From Acridotheres tristis (Eukaryota; Chordata; Aves; Passeriformes; Sturnidae): DNA of 64,000 bases. This document shows positions 24,901 through 37,146 of this stretch, one piece after another. The stretch's first letter is position 1. Each line of letters starts with the position of its first letter. Location: contig CM072890.1 in NCBI GenBank assembly GCA_037013685.1, forward strand, positions 11,981,043 through 12,045,042, in the 5' to 3' direction. The notes beneath the pieces are model-generated. The model was not told the origin of the DNA. It saw only the letters and a list, made by a program, of their open reading frames with translations, and did no database searches. A program made the position numbers and the translations under genes.

Positions 24901-27532
24901 GTGTTAATATACATATAAAGAACTATTGATAACTGTGTGAAATAAAATTACCCTTAAATGGAAACTAAGGAGATAAAAAGTGTACTAATCTATCATTAAA
25001 AGAAAATGAAACTTCAGAAGAATTTATGACAGTTCCACTAGCTCAGTGTAGCCTTGTGGCACTTGTTAGGAGCATTAATCAGGAGAGGCATAAGGGTGGT
25101 GGCAACAATAATCAGGTGTGTGGCATGGTAATTGAGAAAAATGTCTAATTCAATTAGAGAACTGGCAGATGACATGAGGAACTTCAGAAGTGTTTATGGG
25201 CCAGGCAGTGCCTCACCAGTGAGGTGACTGGACCTACTTGGCATGAACTGGGCACCAGGCACTGCAGTCTGAAAGCAAGGTGGGCAAGCAGCAGTGGGGT
25301 CTGAAACACAGCTCTCAGAGGGTAGGAAATACTGAAATTAAGGTGATAGGGGTCTTTCTGTGCTAATCAACCTGTGAAGTAACACAGAATGACAGAATGG
25401 CTAAAACGAGGGGTTTGGAACTAAAATGCCTCACTATCAGTTCAACAATGACCTGATGGAAGAGTATCAGCAGTGAGCTGTGTGCCACCAGGCTGTGTTG
25501 GCTGGCAGGGAAAAACCCTCAGAGAATTGTGTGGTGGTGCAGAGATTTGATGTTCCACATAAAAATGGGTGAAAAACTGTGAAATTGGTGGTAGGAGCCA
25601 ATTTTAATTCAGCATGAGAATGCTGGTTTTCTTTATCAGGTTGCTACAGAAGAAATAAAAGGCAATCCTATGCTCTGGTAAGCAGTGAGTACGTAATAAG
25701 GAGCTATTCACAGAGAAAGCTCTTGCTTGGTTCATCCTTTGATTAATTTCAAATTAAAGAGAAATATATCTCAGACTGGTTTTGAAGAAATGATTTAAAG
25801 ACATCAAAGTAAAGAGCTATTCATTGGAGTCACTTGGGCTCTAAAACTCAGAAACCTCTACTTTTGGTTTAAAAATGTTTGAGATTTGCATCTTGAGCCA
25901 GAGGGTATAAACTTGTAAGGGAAGTTTTGAGGCCCAGTTTTGTGGTGTTAATCTGGGCAATGATCTGAAGGATTATGAAGGATAAAAATTCACTAGAACT
26001 TAGGAAAGAAGCCAATGAACAGAAGAAGAGGCTTGTTGTGGGTAGGAAAATTGTCTGGTAAGTGTGACATGACAAGAGCCAAAGTCAAGACATCTTAGAC
26101 TTGAGAAAAAAACAATCAGTGCCAATCAATGGTAAATTGTCCCTTTTCTGTATTTTTAAATAAAAGGAGATGCTGAGAGAAAGTGGAACTTGTATTTAAT
26201 GTAAATGAGATAGAGACCAAGGATAATTAGTTTTGGCCAAACCGGTTGGAGTTGGGTGATGGTGGTGGGGTTGTCAAGGAAGCAACACAGTTCCTAATAA
26301 GAATAGAAAGTATGAAAATACAATCTTAGTAAAGCCAAAATAAAATGAAAACTTGGAAAGCATGATATAAAAAATTGGCAGGGAGAAAGGAGGGAAAAGA
26401 AAAACCTGAATAAGTCTTTTTAAAAAAGGGCATGTGAAATTATGGTTCCTGTACTTCCCTTTTATTTTTTAAAGACCAGTAAAATTGTATACAGTGCCAA
26501 AGGCCAAAAATAAAGGTTTTGTGTAAGAAGTGTAATGCATGGAGGTGAAGATTTGCCTAGGTAACTGTTTGTTTTTTAAGATTTAATAGTAATCAGGATG
26601 TAAAGAAGATATTTAGAATAAACAAACAAAAACTTCTGGAGATTGATTTAAAATTGGATAGCACACACCGAGTTTATCAAAGATAAATTACACCACATCT
26701 CTCTAATGGATTAGATTATTCATGTAAAGGAATGAATTAGATTATCCATGTAAAGGATTCTTTTAAAATTATTTATACCTAGCTTTGGTAAAGGAAGGAA
26801 CAGAGGTAAGTAAGAGAAATCATGTAAAGTAGCTGAAGAATTCTAAGATGTTCTAAAAGTAGAAACTTTTGATTGGAAGTTTCTTTAAAGGCCTCCTTTG
26901 AATCAGTGTTATAATAACATTGGGGAAAAAAGCAGATACAGCATAATTAAATTATGAAGTCATTGTTATTAGGAGATTGACTTCATAAAGAACAAATTTG
27001 ATGATTGAGGATAATGGAAATGGGAAGTCATTTAATGCCACAAAGCATGATGCTTAAAAAGGAGTCATAAGGATTTCTCTAACGAGATCTGGGCTGATCA
27101 ATTGGTAATGACAACAAAAAGAAGAATCTCTTAGCAGATCACAGGACGAGGGGCAGCTACCACTGGAGCTGCTGAAGAAAAGCAGTGGTTTGATGAATCT
27201 GCAGAAGCATTTCCAAAAGGCACAGCAAACTGCCAAGGTTATAAACGTGACACTGCTACATGTCATCTAAATTATTGCATGCTGTTCCTGCCCCTGCCCC
27301 AGCAATATGATTCCAAATGAAAGAAGTGTAGGAAAACCTGCAAGGGTTACTGATGGATGGAGAACGTGTCTGCTGAGAGGAGACTCCAAGAGCTCAGTGA
27401 GTTCAGCCCAGCAAAGGGAAGCTGTAGGAGAGCGAGAGAGCTCTTTACAAGTTAAAGTGAACACCAGACAAACAAAACCCCTTCCCTGCTTAAGAGAAGG
27501 GGAAATATTGGCACAAGGACAAGTTGTGTATG
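21966..27532. other. Gene-poor AT-rich flank
   Basis: Unique-looking sequence with a 26-bp duplication near 26.7 kb, listed separately. No gene recognised. Confidence 0.5.
26710..26758 (+). repeat. Two-copy tandem duplication, unit 26 bp
   Basis: ATTAGATTATTCATGTAAAGG at the start of copy 1 recurs 26 bases later as ATTAGATTATCCATGTAAAGG with one substitution. A small local duplication in AT-rich flank. Confidence 0.85.
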
Positions 27533-27538
27533 TCACCT

Positions 27539-27924
27539 TGTGGTCACTGCACTGCAAAGAGAGAGAAAGGACAGCAACACACACGGAGCTCTTTGGGGAA
27601 AAAAGGCCAATTTATTGTACAGACAGCCCGGATTTAAAGTGTGTTAGTGCAGCCAGGACAGGACAGGAGCTCATTGGACAATTGGGAAAAACATCCTTGG
27701 GACAGCACCTCAGGATGTGTCCCACGGCAAAGACACCAGGGGTTAATGTTGGTGATGAATTCCACTCTGTTTGTCACCGTGTTGTCACCCTGGGAGACTC
27801 CTCCCTAACTGAAGCTGCAGTCAGCTTGTCAGCCTGGGAATGGAGCTGAGAGTCAGGAGAAATCCAGGCCTGGAAAGAATTTCCAAGCTGTAATTCCCCA
27901 GCTCTCTGAATGTGTGTGTCCACA
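27539..27924 (-). mobile_element. Solo LTR of an avian class II (ERVK-like) endogenous retrovirus, copy B
   Basis: This is the reverse-strand counterpart of the LTR at 1750-2135, also 386 bp, with TGTGGACAC and GACCACA termini when read on the minus strand. Flanks TCACCT (27533-27538) and TCACTT (27925-27930) form a 6-bp target-site duplication with one mismatch. CCAAT, TTTAAA and AATAAA motifs are preserved. No internal retroviral genes lie beside it. The 180-codon open frame covering it on the + strand is antisense to the LTR and starts in unrelated flanking DNA, so I do not treat it as a gene. Confidence 0.85.
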
Positions 27925-27930
27925 TCACTT

Positions 27931-30900
27931 GGTCTTAGATGCAGATATTTGGGCTGGAAATCTCTGAGGAGATCTCTATCCTTGGAGAAGGGAGATGCCA
28001 GAAATGCTGTTTGATGACAGAAATGGCAGAATGATGCCAAGGTACTATTAAAATGAAATATGATTAATTTATAAGCTAGATTGTATGATGATGTGGCTTG
28101 TGATAGCAGGCAATTAATTTTGATTTAGGAGGTTCCTTCCCACCCTGTGTTTGGGATTCATTAAATGCTCTTTCCCCCTGTCTCAGACTGCATTTTGAAC
28201 ACGATGGCATGGCACTGAGGGAGCAACAACGATGTAATTTTCAACTTTGTCATAAAGTCAGGGGATACACCAGCCGAGATTTCTAAAGATCCATGACTGT
28301 TTCCTTGAGCTCTTCCTTACTGCTTATGACTTTGCTGCTCTGCTGCTTCTACATCTGCTTTCTGCCTCTTGCAGTTTTGCTGTGCTGATGTAGCTCAGAG
28401 TATCTGGCCAGTTCTGGCCTTCCTTACAAAGCACTGAGTGGGTCTGAATTCCCTCATTCTCCTCAGGTTGAGGGCTTGCATCACACAGATCTCCTGACAC
28501 CTCTGGCACTGCAGGAGTGGATTTGGGAGTTGGAGGGAAAGGACTAAAGGGCTCAAACTTCACCAGGCAATGCAAGGTGGGACATCCCTTTTGGGAACCA
28601 CAGCTGGGCAGTTCTGTGGCTCCTTCTGAGACATGCTTAGACTCCAGTCTGGCATGAAAACTGGTCTCAGCATGTGTTCCTGATTCATTTTTGCAGCTTT
28701 CTTCTGGGAAGTCTTCAGTTTTTCTGCAGTCACTGGGTGATAGGAGCCTGGGTAAGCATTAATTCACTCTGCTGCTGTGCATTAGTAAGCAGTGGCTGCA
28801 TCCCCATCCTGAAATATGTTTTAATGATTTTATATGATTATGAACGAGATTACATTTATGCATAAACTGAAAAAAAAGTATAAGTGAATATATCTTACAA
28901 AAATGACAACTGATTTTTTTATTGCATTTAGTAAATTAAAAATGCATATGCTGATGGTAGACAATTAACACAGATGCTTCAGCCTCAATTCAAAAAAAGC
29001 ATGCAGAAATGAGGTCTGAAGAATAACCTGATATGTTTTGGGGGTAATTTTTAGGAGGCCGAATATTTATCACAAGAATTGGATCTACAGTGGGATTTGT
29101 AAGTGCGGTAAGAGTTAGATATTGCCTGTGAAACCCTTGGATTGTTTGTCAATGTATCTTTGTAAGAAATCTTTAAAATAAGGAACCTATTTACCAGAAA
29201 GTCTTTTCATGTTTCTTTGTATGGAATTGTCATGAAGCTTTGATTCTAGATAAGGGAATTATAATGAAATAAAGGAAACATTGTTTAGATGTCAAAACGA
29301 ATTTGAAGTGTGACATATGTGGGAAGAAAGAAACCACAGAAAATTGGATAGTGGCTCCTTGAAATTTACGTATGTAATGTGATGACTGTGGATTGTCTAA
29401 AAGAATCCATCCCTTTATGGCTGGTGCAACCCACTATTTTATTGGCCTTTATGCTTTAAAGAATATTAATATTAATGACACATAAACAAATACTGGAAAA
29501 AAAAGCTTAGGAGTATTTATTTGTAATTAAGTTGATATTCACTCTTTCTGCTTTTTTAAAGTTTTATTATCCTTCTTGTTCAAATTTCCTATTACGTGTA
29601 AGAGTAGATTTGAAAATATTTTAGAGCACCTATGAAATAAAATACTTTTTACGTTATAAACAAAATATCTGTTTTACTTAGATGATTAAGATTCACTTTT
29701 ATACAAATAAGAACTTGTCCCACACTGTGTCTGTGAATCAATAATGAAATATTTTAGTGTGACAACATTTAATGGTATTCCTTCTAATTACTGGCTCATA
29801 AACATATAAATATATCCTCTGTCTCTTACACACAGATTTGTATATTAAAAGAGTTAAATGATGAATGAGCATGTTTTATAATACAGGTACAAATTTAAGA
29901 CATTGTGCTTATCTTCTAATAGCCAAGCATTTGCATAATCAGGATTATATCAACTTCACAAGAAATTAATCAGAATGGTATCAACTTCAGAGGAAATGTA
30001 TGGAATCCTGATGTCAGCTTTGACAGCTGTAGAACAGGGAACTAGCTCAGTCTTCTGGGTTTGATGTGCTTTTATAGAGAATACCAGAATGTGATAATGA
30101 CAGTAAAAATGAGCTCCTGTAAGACAACTTATTCTCTCAATAATCTTGTTCAGTTCTATATAAGCTATCAGGAATTTTTAAAGTTTCTTTCTAATTTTCC
30201 AAAGCCTTTATAAAATGGTCCAGGAGTATGCACATATGTTTATGCTGACAAGGCTGAGGATCCAAAGTGGGGCAGATGAGGATCTGCATTACCACAGCGC
30301 TGGGACACAGATGGCGCTGTAAAAGCTTTATTTAGTGATCTTTTTTGCCATTTTATGCTCAAAAATTATTCTTCAAAATCAGGATCAGCATTATCTTCCT
30401 TGGCAGACATTAGTCAGAAGCCAAATTTTCCTTTTCTGAAAGGATTCACAGGGAAAATGTGCCAATAGCAAGTGACCACAGTGTGGGGATGGCCTGAGTA
30501 GCTGGCGACAGGCAATGTGTCACCACTTAGACCCTGCTGGGAGCTGGCAGTGACTGAGGGAGTCATTCTCTGACAGCTGACAGTTCTGTAAACCACGTTC
30601 ATGCCTCGCTCAACCCTTGACAAATGCCTTGAATTCCAGAAACTACGGTGGTGGTTATCACCAGCTGAAACACCTCTGTCAGTAATCTTGTATTGAAATT
30701 CAAGAATGAGTGCATTTTAAGGGCTTAGATGTTCCTTTGCTACTACAATTGTAATTGCCCTCCTCTCTGCAACTGAAAGGACCCAAATGGATTTATAACC
30801 TCATGGAATTCCAGCTTTAGCTGTGTTTGACTTATGGAGCGTCTCTCCCTTTATGCTTGTCTGTGCAATTTTTTTTCTTGCGTTTTTTTAACTTGGGCTC

Positions 30901-32659
30901 ACTGGCCAGAGGGAGACCCTCATGAGGCTCCATGATGATGCAGGAACAGGACCCCGAGCGAGCTGTGGTCAGGCTGACACAAGGATCTGCCTCCAGGCAT
31001 GGTCTGAGAGACAAAAATGTTTCTCTCGGCTGTGCTTGCTCATGAGGGGAAAAAAATCTGCTGCCTTCTTTGTGATTATAGGACCCACCACACACACACA
31101 CACACCTTCTTCCTACACTGTGAGGTGACTGAAATGTTAAAGAAAAGCTTAAATTCGTTTCTTTCACGCAGCCCTATGCCTTATCTGCGTGAGGAAGTGT
31201 GAAACGGCAGCTATAATCCCCTCTCTCCAGGTGTGCATTCATATGAAATGAAATGATGCCATGCAGGAGCATGGCCTCTGTGGGCAGAGCCAGGGAACCG
31301 GCCCCACAAAAACCCCAGGGCCTTGCAGAAATAACAGAGAGCACTAGCAGTGTGGGAAACGCTTTAGCAGCAGCAATATTTGTATTTAAACAGCAGTTTA
31401 TAAAGTCAGTTCAGCAAATCGGAACTCTAGAGAAAGGAAGGGCTTAGTAAACGTGGATTTTTGGATCAAATGAATAATAATTTGAGATGATTGTAAATAA
31501 TTTGGAACAGAATGTTGTTGCCAGTGAGCAAAGCTTGCTCAGGAAGACCTATGGTTACAGTTTGAGGGTAATTCCCCACAAACCCTGTCACACACCCCAG
31601 CTCTTTTTCCCTTCCCTGTGCCTGGATGTGGCAGTGATTGCAGCCCGGGCTGTGGCAGGCAGGGGCCCTGCCTCTGCTCTCTATAAAAGCTAAAGTAGTA
31701 CTATGTACTTCAGAGGTGTCAATCCTGATTTACTGTGTCACAGCTGAGCTTGTAATCTAGCTCTGAAATAATAACTTGATGCAGACTTGAATGAAGAAAG
31801 GTCTTGTGTAAAATCAGGTGAAGAAGAACTATGAGATTTTCTTCCTTTTTAAAATGTTTTTTTGTTTGGTATTTTTTAATCTCTGGTAAAAATGGGGGTT
31901 TTATTTGTCGGATAGATTTGTGACATCAGAGTAAAATAAGAAGAATATACAGTGAATAATACTTTGGGCATTGTGGAACTAAATATAAACAATGTATTGT
32001 TTGTACTAGAGAAATGCATGTCTTTCTCAACATCAGGTTACTTCTGTACACTTGTGTTGGCATCATTATCCTGGGGTAGGAATAGTCATTTATTTATTCC
32101 CTTTTGGCATCCATAGGATTTAGAGATGAGCCATTGCCCTTCTGGATACCTAATCCAATTCTGATGCTTTTGGTTTTTCCAGTAAAACATCAATAATTTT
32201 ATATGCTTCTATTGTCTAAAGCGGTTTTGTCTTGATGAAAGACATTTTAAGTGGGCAGTGCTTCAGAACGAGATTTCTCTTATGTAGCTTGTCATTACGT
32301 GTATAATACGTAAGTAAATCTTATCTATTAAATTAATGAGAATGTGGGGAGAAGGAAATATTTTTGATCAGCGGTAACCAAACTCTGAGAACAGGGAGGA
32401 AAAAAGATGTGCAAAGAGCTTCAAAATACAGCACGGCATTGTTTGCAAAAGGCCTGCTGTTTCCTTTATGTCTGACTGATCCGTGCCAGAAGCCCTCTTG
32501 AATTTCTACAAGAATAGAGCTTCAGATCATCTGCATTCAGTGCCAGAGTCATGGCCCTGGAACCGATAATTGCCTCTGACAGGATTTAATTACCTTCTCC
32601 AGGACCTTTTCTCTGTTTGATTGGAGACCACCCCCCGCTCCGATCAAACCAGACAGTAA
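27931..32659. other. Gene-poor AT-rich flank
   Basis: Contains a short CA repeat and otherwise unique sequence. Nothing coding recognised. Confidence 0.5.
31088..31106 (+). repeat. (CA)n microsatellite, short
   Basis: About eight CA dinucleotides in a row between CCAC and CTTCTTCC. Short and probably of low variability. Confidence 0.85.
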
Positions 32660-33450
32660 TAACACGCCGTGGCGCCGGAGCCAATCCCGCGCACGGTGAC
32701 CTTGGCGAGCCCGCGGCGAGGGGCGGCCAGCGGGGCTAGCACCGAGCTGGGGCTAGCAAACACCGAGCCGGGGCTAGCAAACACCGAGCCGGGGCTAGCA
32801 AACACCGAGCCGGGGCTAGCAAACACCGAGCTGGGGCTAGCAACACCGAGCCGGGGCTAGCAAACACCGAGCGGGGCTAGCAAACACCGAGCTGGGGCTA
32901 GCAACACCGAGCCGGGGCTAGCAAACACCGAGCCGGGGCTAGCAAACACCGAGCGCGGCTAGCAAACACCGAGCCGGGGCTAGCACCGAGCTGGGGCTAG
33001 CAAACACCGAGCCGGGGCCAGCAACACCGAGCCGGGGCTAGCAAACACCGAGCGGGGCTAGCAAACACCGAGCCGGGGCTAGCAAACACCGAGCCGGGGC
33101 TAGCAAACACCGAGCGGGGCTAGCAAACACCGAGCCGGGGCTAGCAGCGAGCCGGGGCTAGCAAACACCGAGCCGGGGCTAGCAGCGAGCCGGGGCTAGC
33201 AAACACCGAGCCGGGGCTAGCAGCGAGCCGGGGCTAACAAACACCGAGCCGGGGCTAGCAAACACCGAGCCGGGGCTGGCCCCGCAGAGCCCGGGCCGTG
33301 CCGCCAGCCCCGGGCCGGTCCCGCTGGGAGCCCGGGGCTCCGGCCGTGGCACCCAGAGCCCTCCGGAGCTCCCCTTGCCCAGCGAGCCGGGGGCGCTTCC
33401 CGTGCTGGAACTCGCCGCGGCTGTGGGAGGCCGGTGGGCAGCCTCGCTGC
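32660..33450. promoter_or_regulatory. Small GC-rich, CpG-rich island containing a minisatellite
   Basis: Within AT-rich flank, GC content and CpG frequency rise abruptly at about 32.66 kb (GGCGCCGGAGCCAATCCCGCGCACG) and fall after about 33.45 kb. The middle is the 21-bp minisatellite; the right shoulder (33280-33450) is non-repetitive, with CCCGGGCC, CTCCGGAGC and CGCCGCGG-type words. It may be a minor CpG-island promoter, an enhancer or only GC enrichment from the tandem repeat. It is about 21 kb upstream of the MPPED2 island. Confidence 0.5.
32730..33279 (+). repeat. CpG-rich minisatellite, about 27 copies of a 21-bp unit
   Basis: The unit reads GGGCTAGCAAACACC followed by GAGCCG (21 bp in all), repeated head to tail. 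Almost every copy keeps the GCTAGC hexamer. Variants are CTG or CG in place of CCG, GCAAC with one A lost, and 17-bp short units GGGCTAGCAGC + GAGCCG. Near the right end long and short units alternate three times in a row, a 38-bp higher-order repeat. The unit is a multiple of three, so short seven-residue peptide repeats (ANTEPGL on +) appear in frame, but unit-length changes break the frame and nothing suggests translation. Confidence 0.95.
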
Positions 33451-33774
33451 TTGCCCTGTTTGTAACATTAACTTGATGCCTCAGGTCGCTGTATTATTTA
33501 GATTTAATGTAGAGCCCAAATGTACCCTCTTTTTCAGGAAGGAAAACCGCGTTCCTTCAGCAGTGGACTTTCGAGGTGAAATAGCTGCAGCACTTAAGTG
33601 TGGTAGTTTTTAGCATTTTGAGTATTTTCTCGTTCTCAGAAATTAAGCAAGATCTTTTGCCTCTATCTCATTCAGCAGCTGAATGTCTTGACAGCGTTAC
33701 TGCTCTGAGAGTTGACCTGCCGGAGTTTGCCCATCAGATGTGCAGAGCAGCCGCAGTCCTTGGTCCTTTACCTT

Positions 33775-33831
33775 GGTACAGGTAAAGGGCTTGTTTTGCT
33801 CCGGTACAGGTAAAGGGTTTGTCCCTGCTCC
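33775..33831 (+). repeat. 28-bp tandem duplication (GGTACAGGTAAAGGG unit)
   Basis: GGTACAGGTAAAGGGCTTG at 33775 recurs at 33803 with small differences, followed by a partial third start, GGTGCAG, at 33832. An upstream CCTTTACC can pair with GGTAAAGG. Confidence 0.8.
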
Positions 33832-36800
33832 GGTGCAGCCAGGGCCGCACTCCGGGGGCAGCAGGGATGGGTCCGGCTTTGTTTGGTGCTGTATTTGTTG
33901 CTTTCTCCGATTCACCTCGAAGGGAGATGTAAATGCCTCGCAGTGAAATGGAGGGCGGGGGTGATTTGGTGTCATGGTAACTTCCCCAACTCTCGTAGGG
34001 CTGTACATAAAATGCAGAGCTGGAGGAGCTGCCTCTCACACATCACCTCCGGCAGCAGCGGGGGGTGCTGGTGCGATTCTTTTCCTTGAGGCTGCACTGA
34101 GAAGAGCAGCAGTCGCTCTGGTCAATGCCTTGCATCATAGTATTGCCCCTTCCAGTCTGAAAAGCCTACCGGGACAAACAGGAGAAGGGATCACTAACAG
34201 AGCTACAGGAGCAGTGTTAGTTGAGGAAACAAAAGCACAGAGGTGGTGGGGGAAGCTTGTACAGTTCTGCGTTCAAAAATCCACCCCTTTGTGCAAATGC
34301 CTTGTCTTCATTTTGCCACTTACCCTGTTCTACCCTTTTCCTAAGTTTCCCTATAACTGACTCTCCAGGATGTTTCCATATGCTCTCAATAGGAATTACA
34401 GAGATGTGAAGCAGTGCTTATCTTAAGGCTAATAAACTTCCATAGGAAAGCACTCTTTGGTGAAAATAAGTATTTTTGCAAGGCAGCATGTGTGTGTGAC
34501 TGGTCTAAGCAAAGGCCGGTTTAACTGAGAGTGATTTCAGCCTTCTGTGGATGGTCTGGCAACAAAGCAGCCTCTGAGGTGGAGACATTAGAAAGATAAA
34601 TGTGAATGTGTAATTTTTTAAAATTTTCTTTCAAACCTCTGCTAGCATCTAGCAAAGCATGCAGGCTGCTTGCATAGTCTGAGATGGCAGAAATGCTCCC
34701 AGCTGCAGTGCCAATGCTCTTCCCTTTTCCCAAAGCAAAGCTCTGGAATGATCAAACAGACAACGAACCTCTCTGAGCACGGGTCCCCACAGAAACACGA
34801 AGGGAATATCCACTAACCCCAACTCTGGAAATGTTTTAATTTCCAGAATGGACAAAAATAGTAACAGAGTAAAACAGAGTGAGAGTGTGTGTGGGTGTTG
34901 GGGGAGGGTGGGTGGAATCTGAGGCAAGTTGCATTTTATTTTTTTTCATTTGCCCAGACAGATTCCACTGTGAACATGTAATGGTTTTCACTGAGGCACT
35001 GTGTTATTTTAAGGTAAATCTGCTGACTTCAGAATGCATAATCAGTTTCATGATCGTAATAAATTATATCACAGTCATCTCTGGTGGGAGCATGGAAGAA
35101 AACACACAAAGCAAAGGTGCCAGGACAGCTTGCTGGTTAGGATGCTAGCCTAGAAACCATGTCTTTCTTGCTTTTTTAAGGAAATAATTTCAAAAGCATC
35201 TAGGTCAATTAAAAGCTCATTCAGAAAGCATTGTAGGCACTCACAATTTAAGTCTGTCTGAAAGATACTTTTGAAATCGTTGTTGCTGTTCAGTTCCACA
35301 GCTGTAAATTGGAAATTGCAGTACTTCTTGCAGAGGCAATGTGTGAATAAAATATATTTGAAAGGCACTGGAAGCAAATAGAAGCTCTCTAAGGAACTGG
35401 AGTAGACAGACAGCCTGCACAGGCTGTGGCACTGAGAACATCCATTCACTGGCAGCCACAGCTTGGGCAGTTTGGGCATCTCCCCTCTCCTGGCAGGTTG
35501 TTCCCAGCTCTTGCATTTGCTGCCACAACTGTTTGCACAGCAGTACAGTGAACTTGATCGAGGAATAGATCCAGCTGGTAAAAGATAAAATATATGCTGA
35601 CTGCATGGCAACACAAATGGCTGTGCCAGCCAAAACACTGCTTGGCACGTGGAGCTGAAGGAAGGCTGTGGGGAAGGAGGATGGGAACTGCTTAAGCAAC
35701 CTGCTGCCAAATCACAGTCCTTTTTTATTTTTCAGGTACCTTAAATATTAATCTAGAACAGTAAAAGTTGTGTTCTAATGTGTAAAAAGGACTGACTGCG
35801 GTCTGATGAGACAATTGGAAGATTTTTGTCAGTGATTTCTATACAAGGAAAGCTGGCTCTCTGATTTATGTGTCAAAAAACAGAAATAAAATGAAACAAC
35901 ATTTTTTAACAATGGAAGTAGCTCACAAAAAATACTACTTAGGAGTAATACTGTTATATTTTGATTCTTCCAAAGAATATAATAGAAAAGTTTAAAATGG
36001 ACCGCTGCCTTTAAAAAAGACAGCTATAATTCTTTATAACTTTTCTCAGAAACTTGTGTTCTATGTCTTGTCTAGTATTACTTTTTAATTACCACTGCCT
36101 AATTGTGAGATAAATCATTGTTGCATTACCCTTTCATATTTGAGATAAAGATCCTCATACTTTAGGCTTGTCTTTCCAGGCTTCAGTGGTGGTATACTAA
36201 AAATGAATTTCATCTATTCCATGTGACACAGGTTGTTTAACAGGAAAATGTTTTCACTAGAAGAACTGGGTTAAGGGTCCATCTGGAACCAATTGAATTC
36301 TCTAATGGCCTAACCCTCTATTTCTAGAGGGAGAGAGGAGAAAAAGCAGAGAGCAAATTCAGGCTAACAGTGTAGTTCTGCAGTGTGAATTTAAGAACTT
36401 TCCTCTCTGCTCCCCCCCAGCCTCTCATTGCTGCTCTCTTGCTGTAATTTGCCACGTCTTCAGCTTTGTACATACAGCTATTTTCATGACTTGCTGTAAA
36501 TTATACTGTTCAAACAACTGCTGTTAAAAGTCATCATCAAAAAAGGATGGGGGGAACTTAAATGGGGCAAATGAGGGAAGAATAAATTGTGCTGGGAGAA
36601 AGGAAACGAGTGTGGGTCTGAGGGAAGCCCAAGGCTTCCTCAAGGCCTTGTCATTGAGGCAGCCATCCCTTCAGCCATTTAATTACAGACTCAGCCATAG
36701 ACCTCAGTGATCAGCAGTGCTCTTTAGATAATCAAAGTGCCCTGTACCTCCCAGGCCTGCATGCAAAGGCTTTTCGAGACATGAAGCACTGTAAAGACAG

Positions 36801-37128
36801 AAAGCCTCATATTGCAGCTGGATTCAATGGCCAGTGATGATCCCAGATGTATTTCTGTTATTCCAAGTGGCTTTGGCTAAGCTAAAAAAGGGGAAAAAAA
36901 CCCCAAAAACTCAAACCAAAACATCTGCAATAACATTTCTTTAGAAAGGACCTAATATCAAAAAGGCATTGAAGCAGCATTGTCTTGCTGTTACATTGTG
37001 TATAAACCTAGAGTTTAGTGTTATTTATTTTCATGTTCAAGCACAATGTTCAGCAATTTCTTTCTCAAGTGCAGAATGGCCTAGACATCAAATGCTTGCT
37101 ACTTGTCCAGGACAAAAAGGACTAGAGC

Positions 37129-37146
37129 ACATACATTAATGTATGT
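37129..37146. repeat. Perfect 18-bp palindrome ACATACATTAATGTATGT
   Basis: The sequence equals its own reverse complement. It is isolated in AT-rich flank and may be a coincidence or a homodimer binding site. Confidence 0.7.

Noticed and set aside
25020..25500. Possible old CR1 or gene fragment
   Set aside because: A few words (ACAGAATGACAGAATGG) resemble CR1 tails, but the surrounding sequence does not follow the CR1 consensus I know.
27307..27849. 180-codon + strand open frame
   Set aside because: Its second half lies antisense in a solo LTR, and the same peptide appears at the other LTR copy (1825-2169, minus). It is a repeat-derived chance frame.
32644..32860. Seven-residue peptide repeats (FASPGSV on minus, ANTEPGL on plus)
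   Set aside because: They come from translating the 21-bp minisatellite; unit-length changes break the frame within a few copies.
32730..33279. CRISPR-like regular array
   Set aside because: Units are directly adjacent 21-bp tandem repeats with no unique spacers, in vertebrate DNA.
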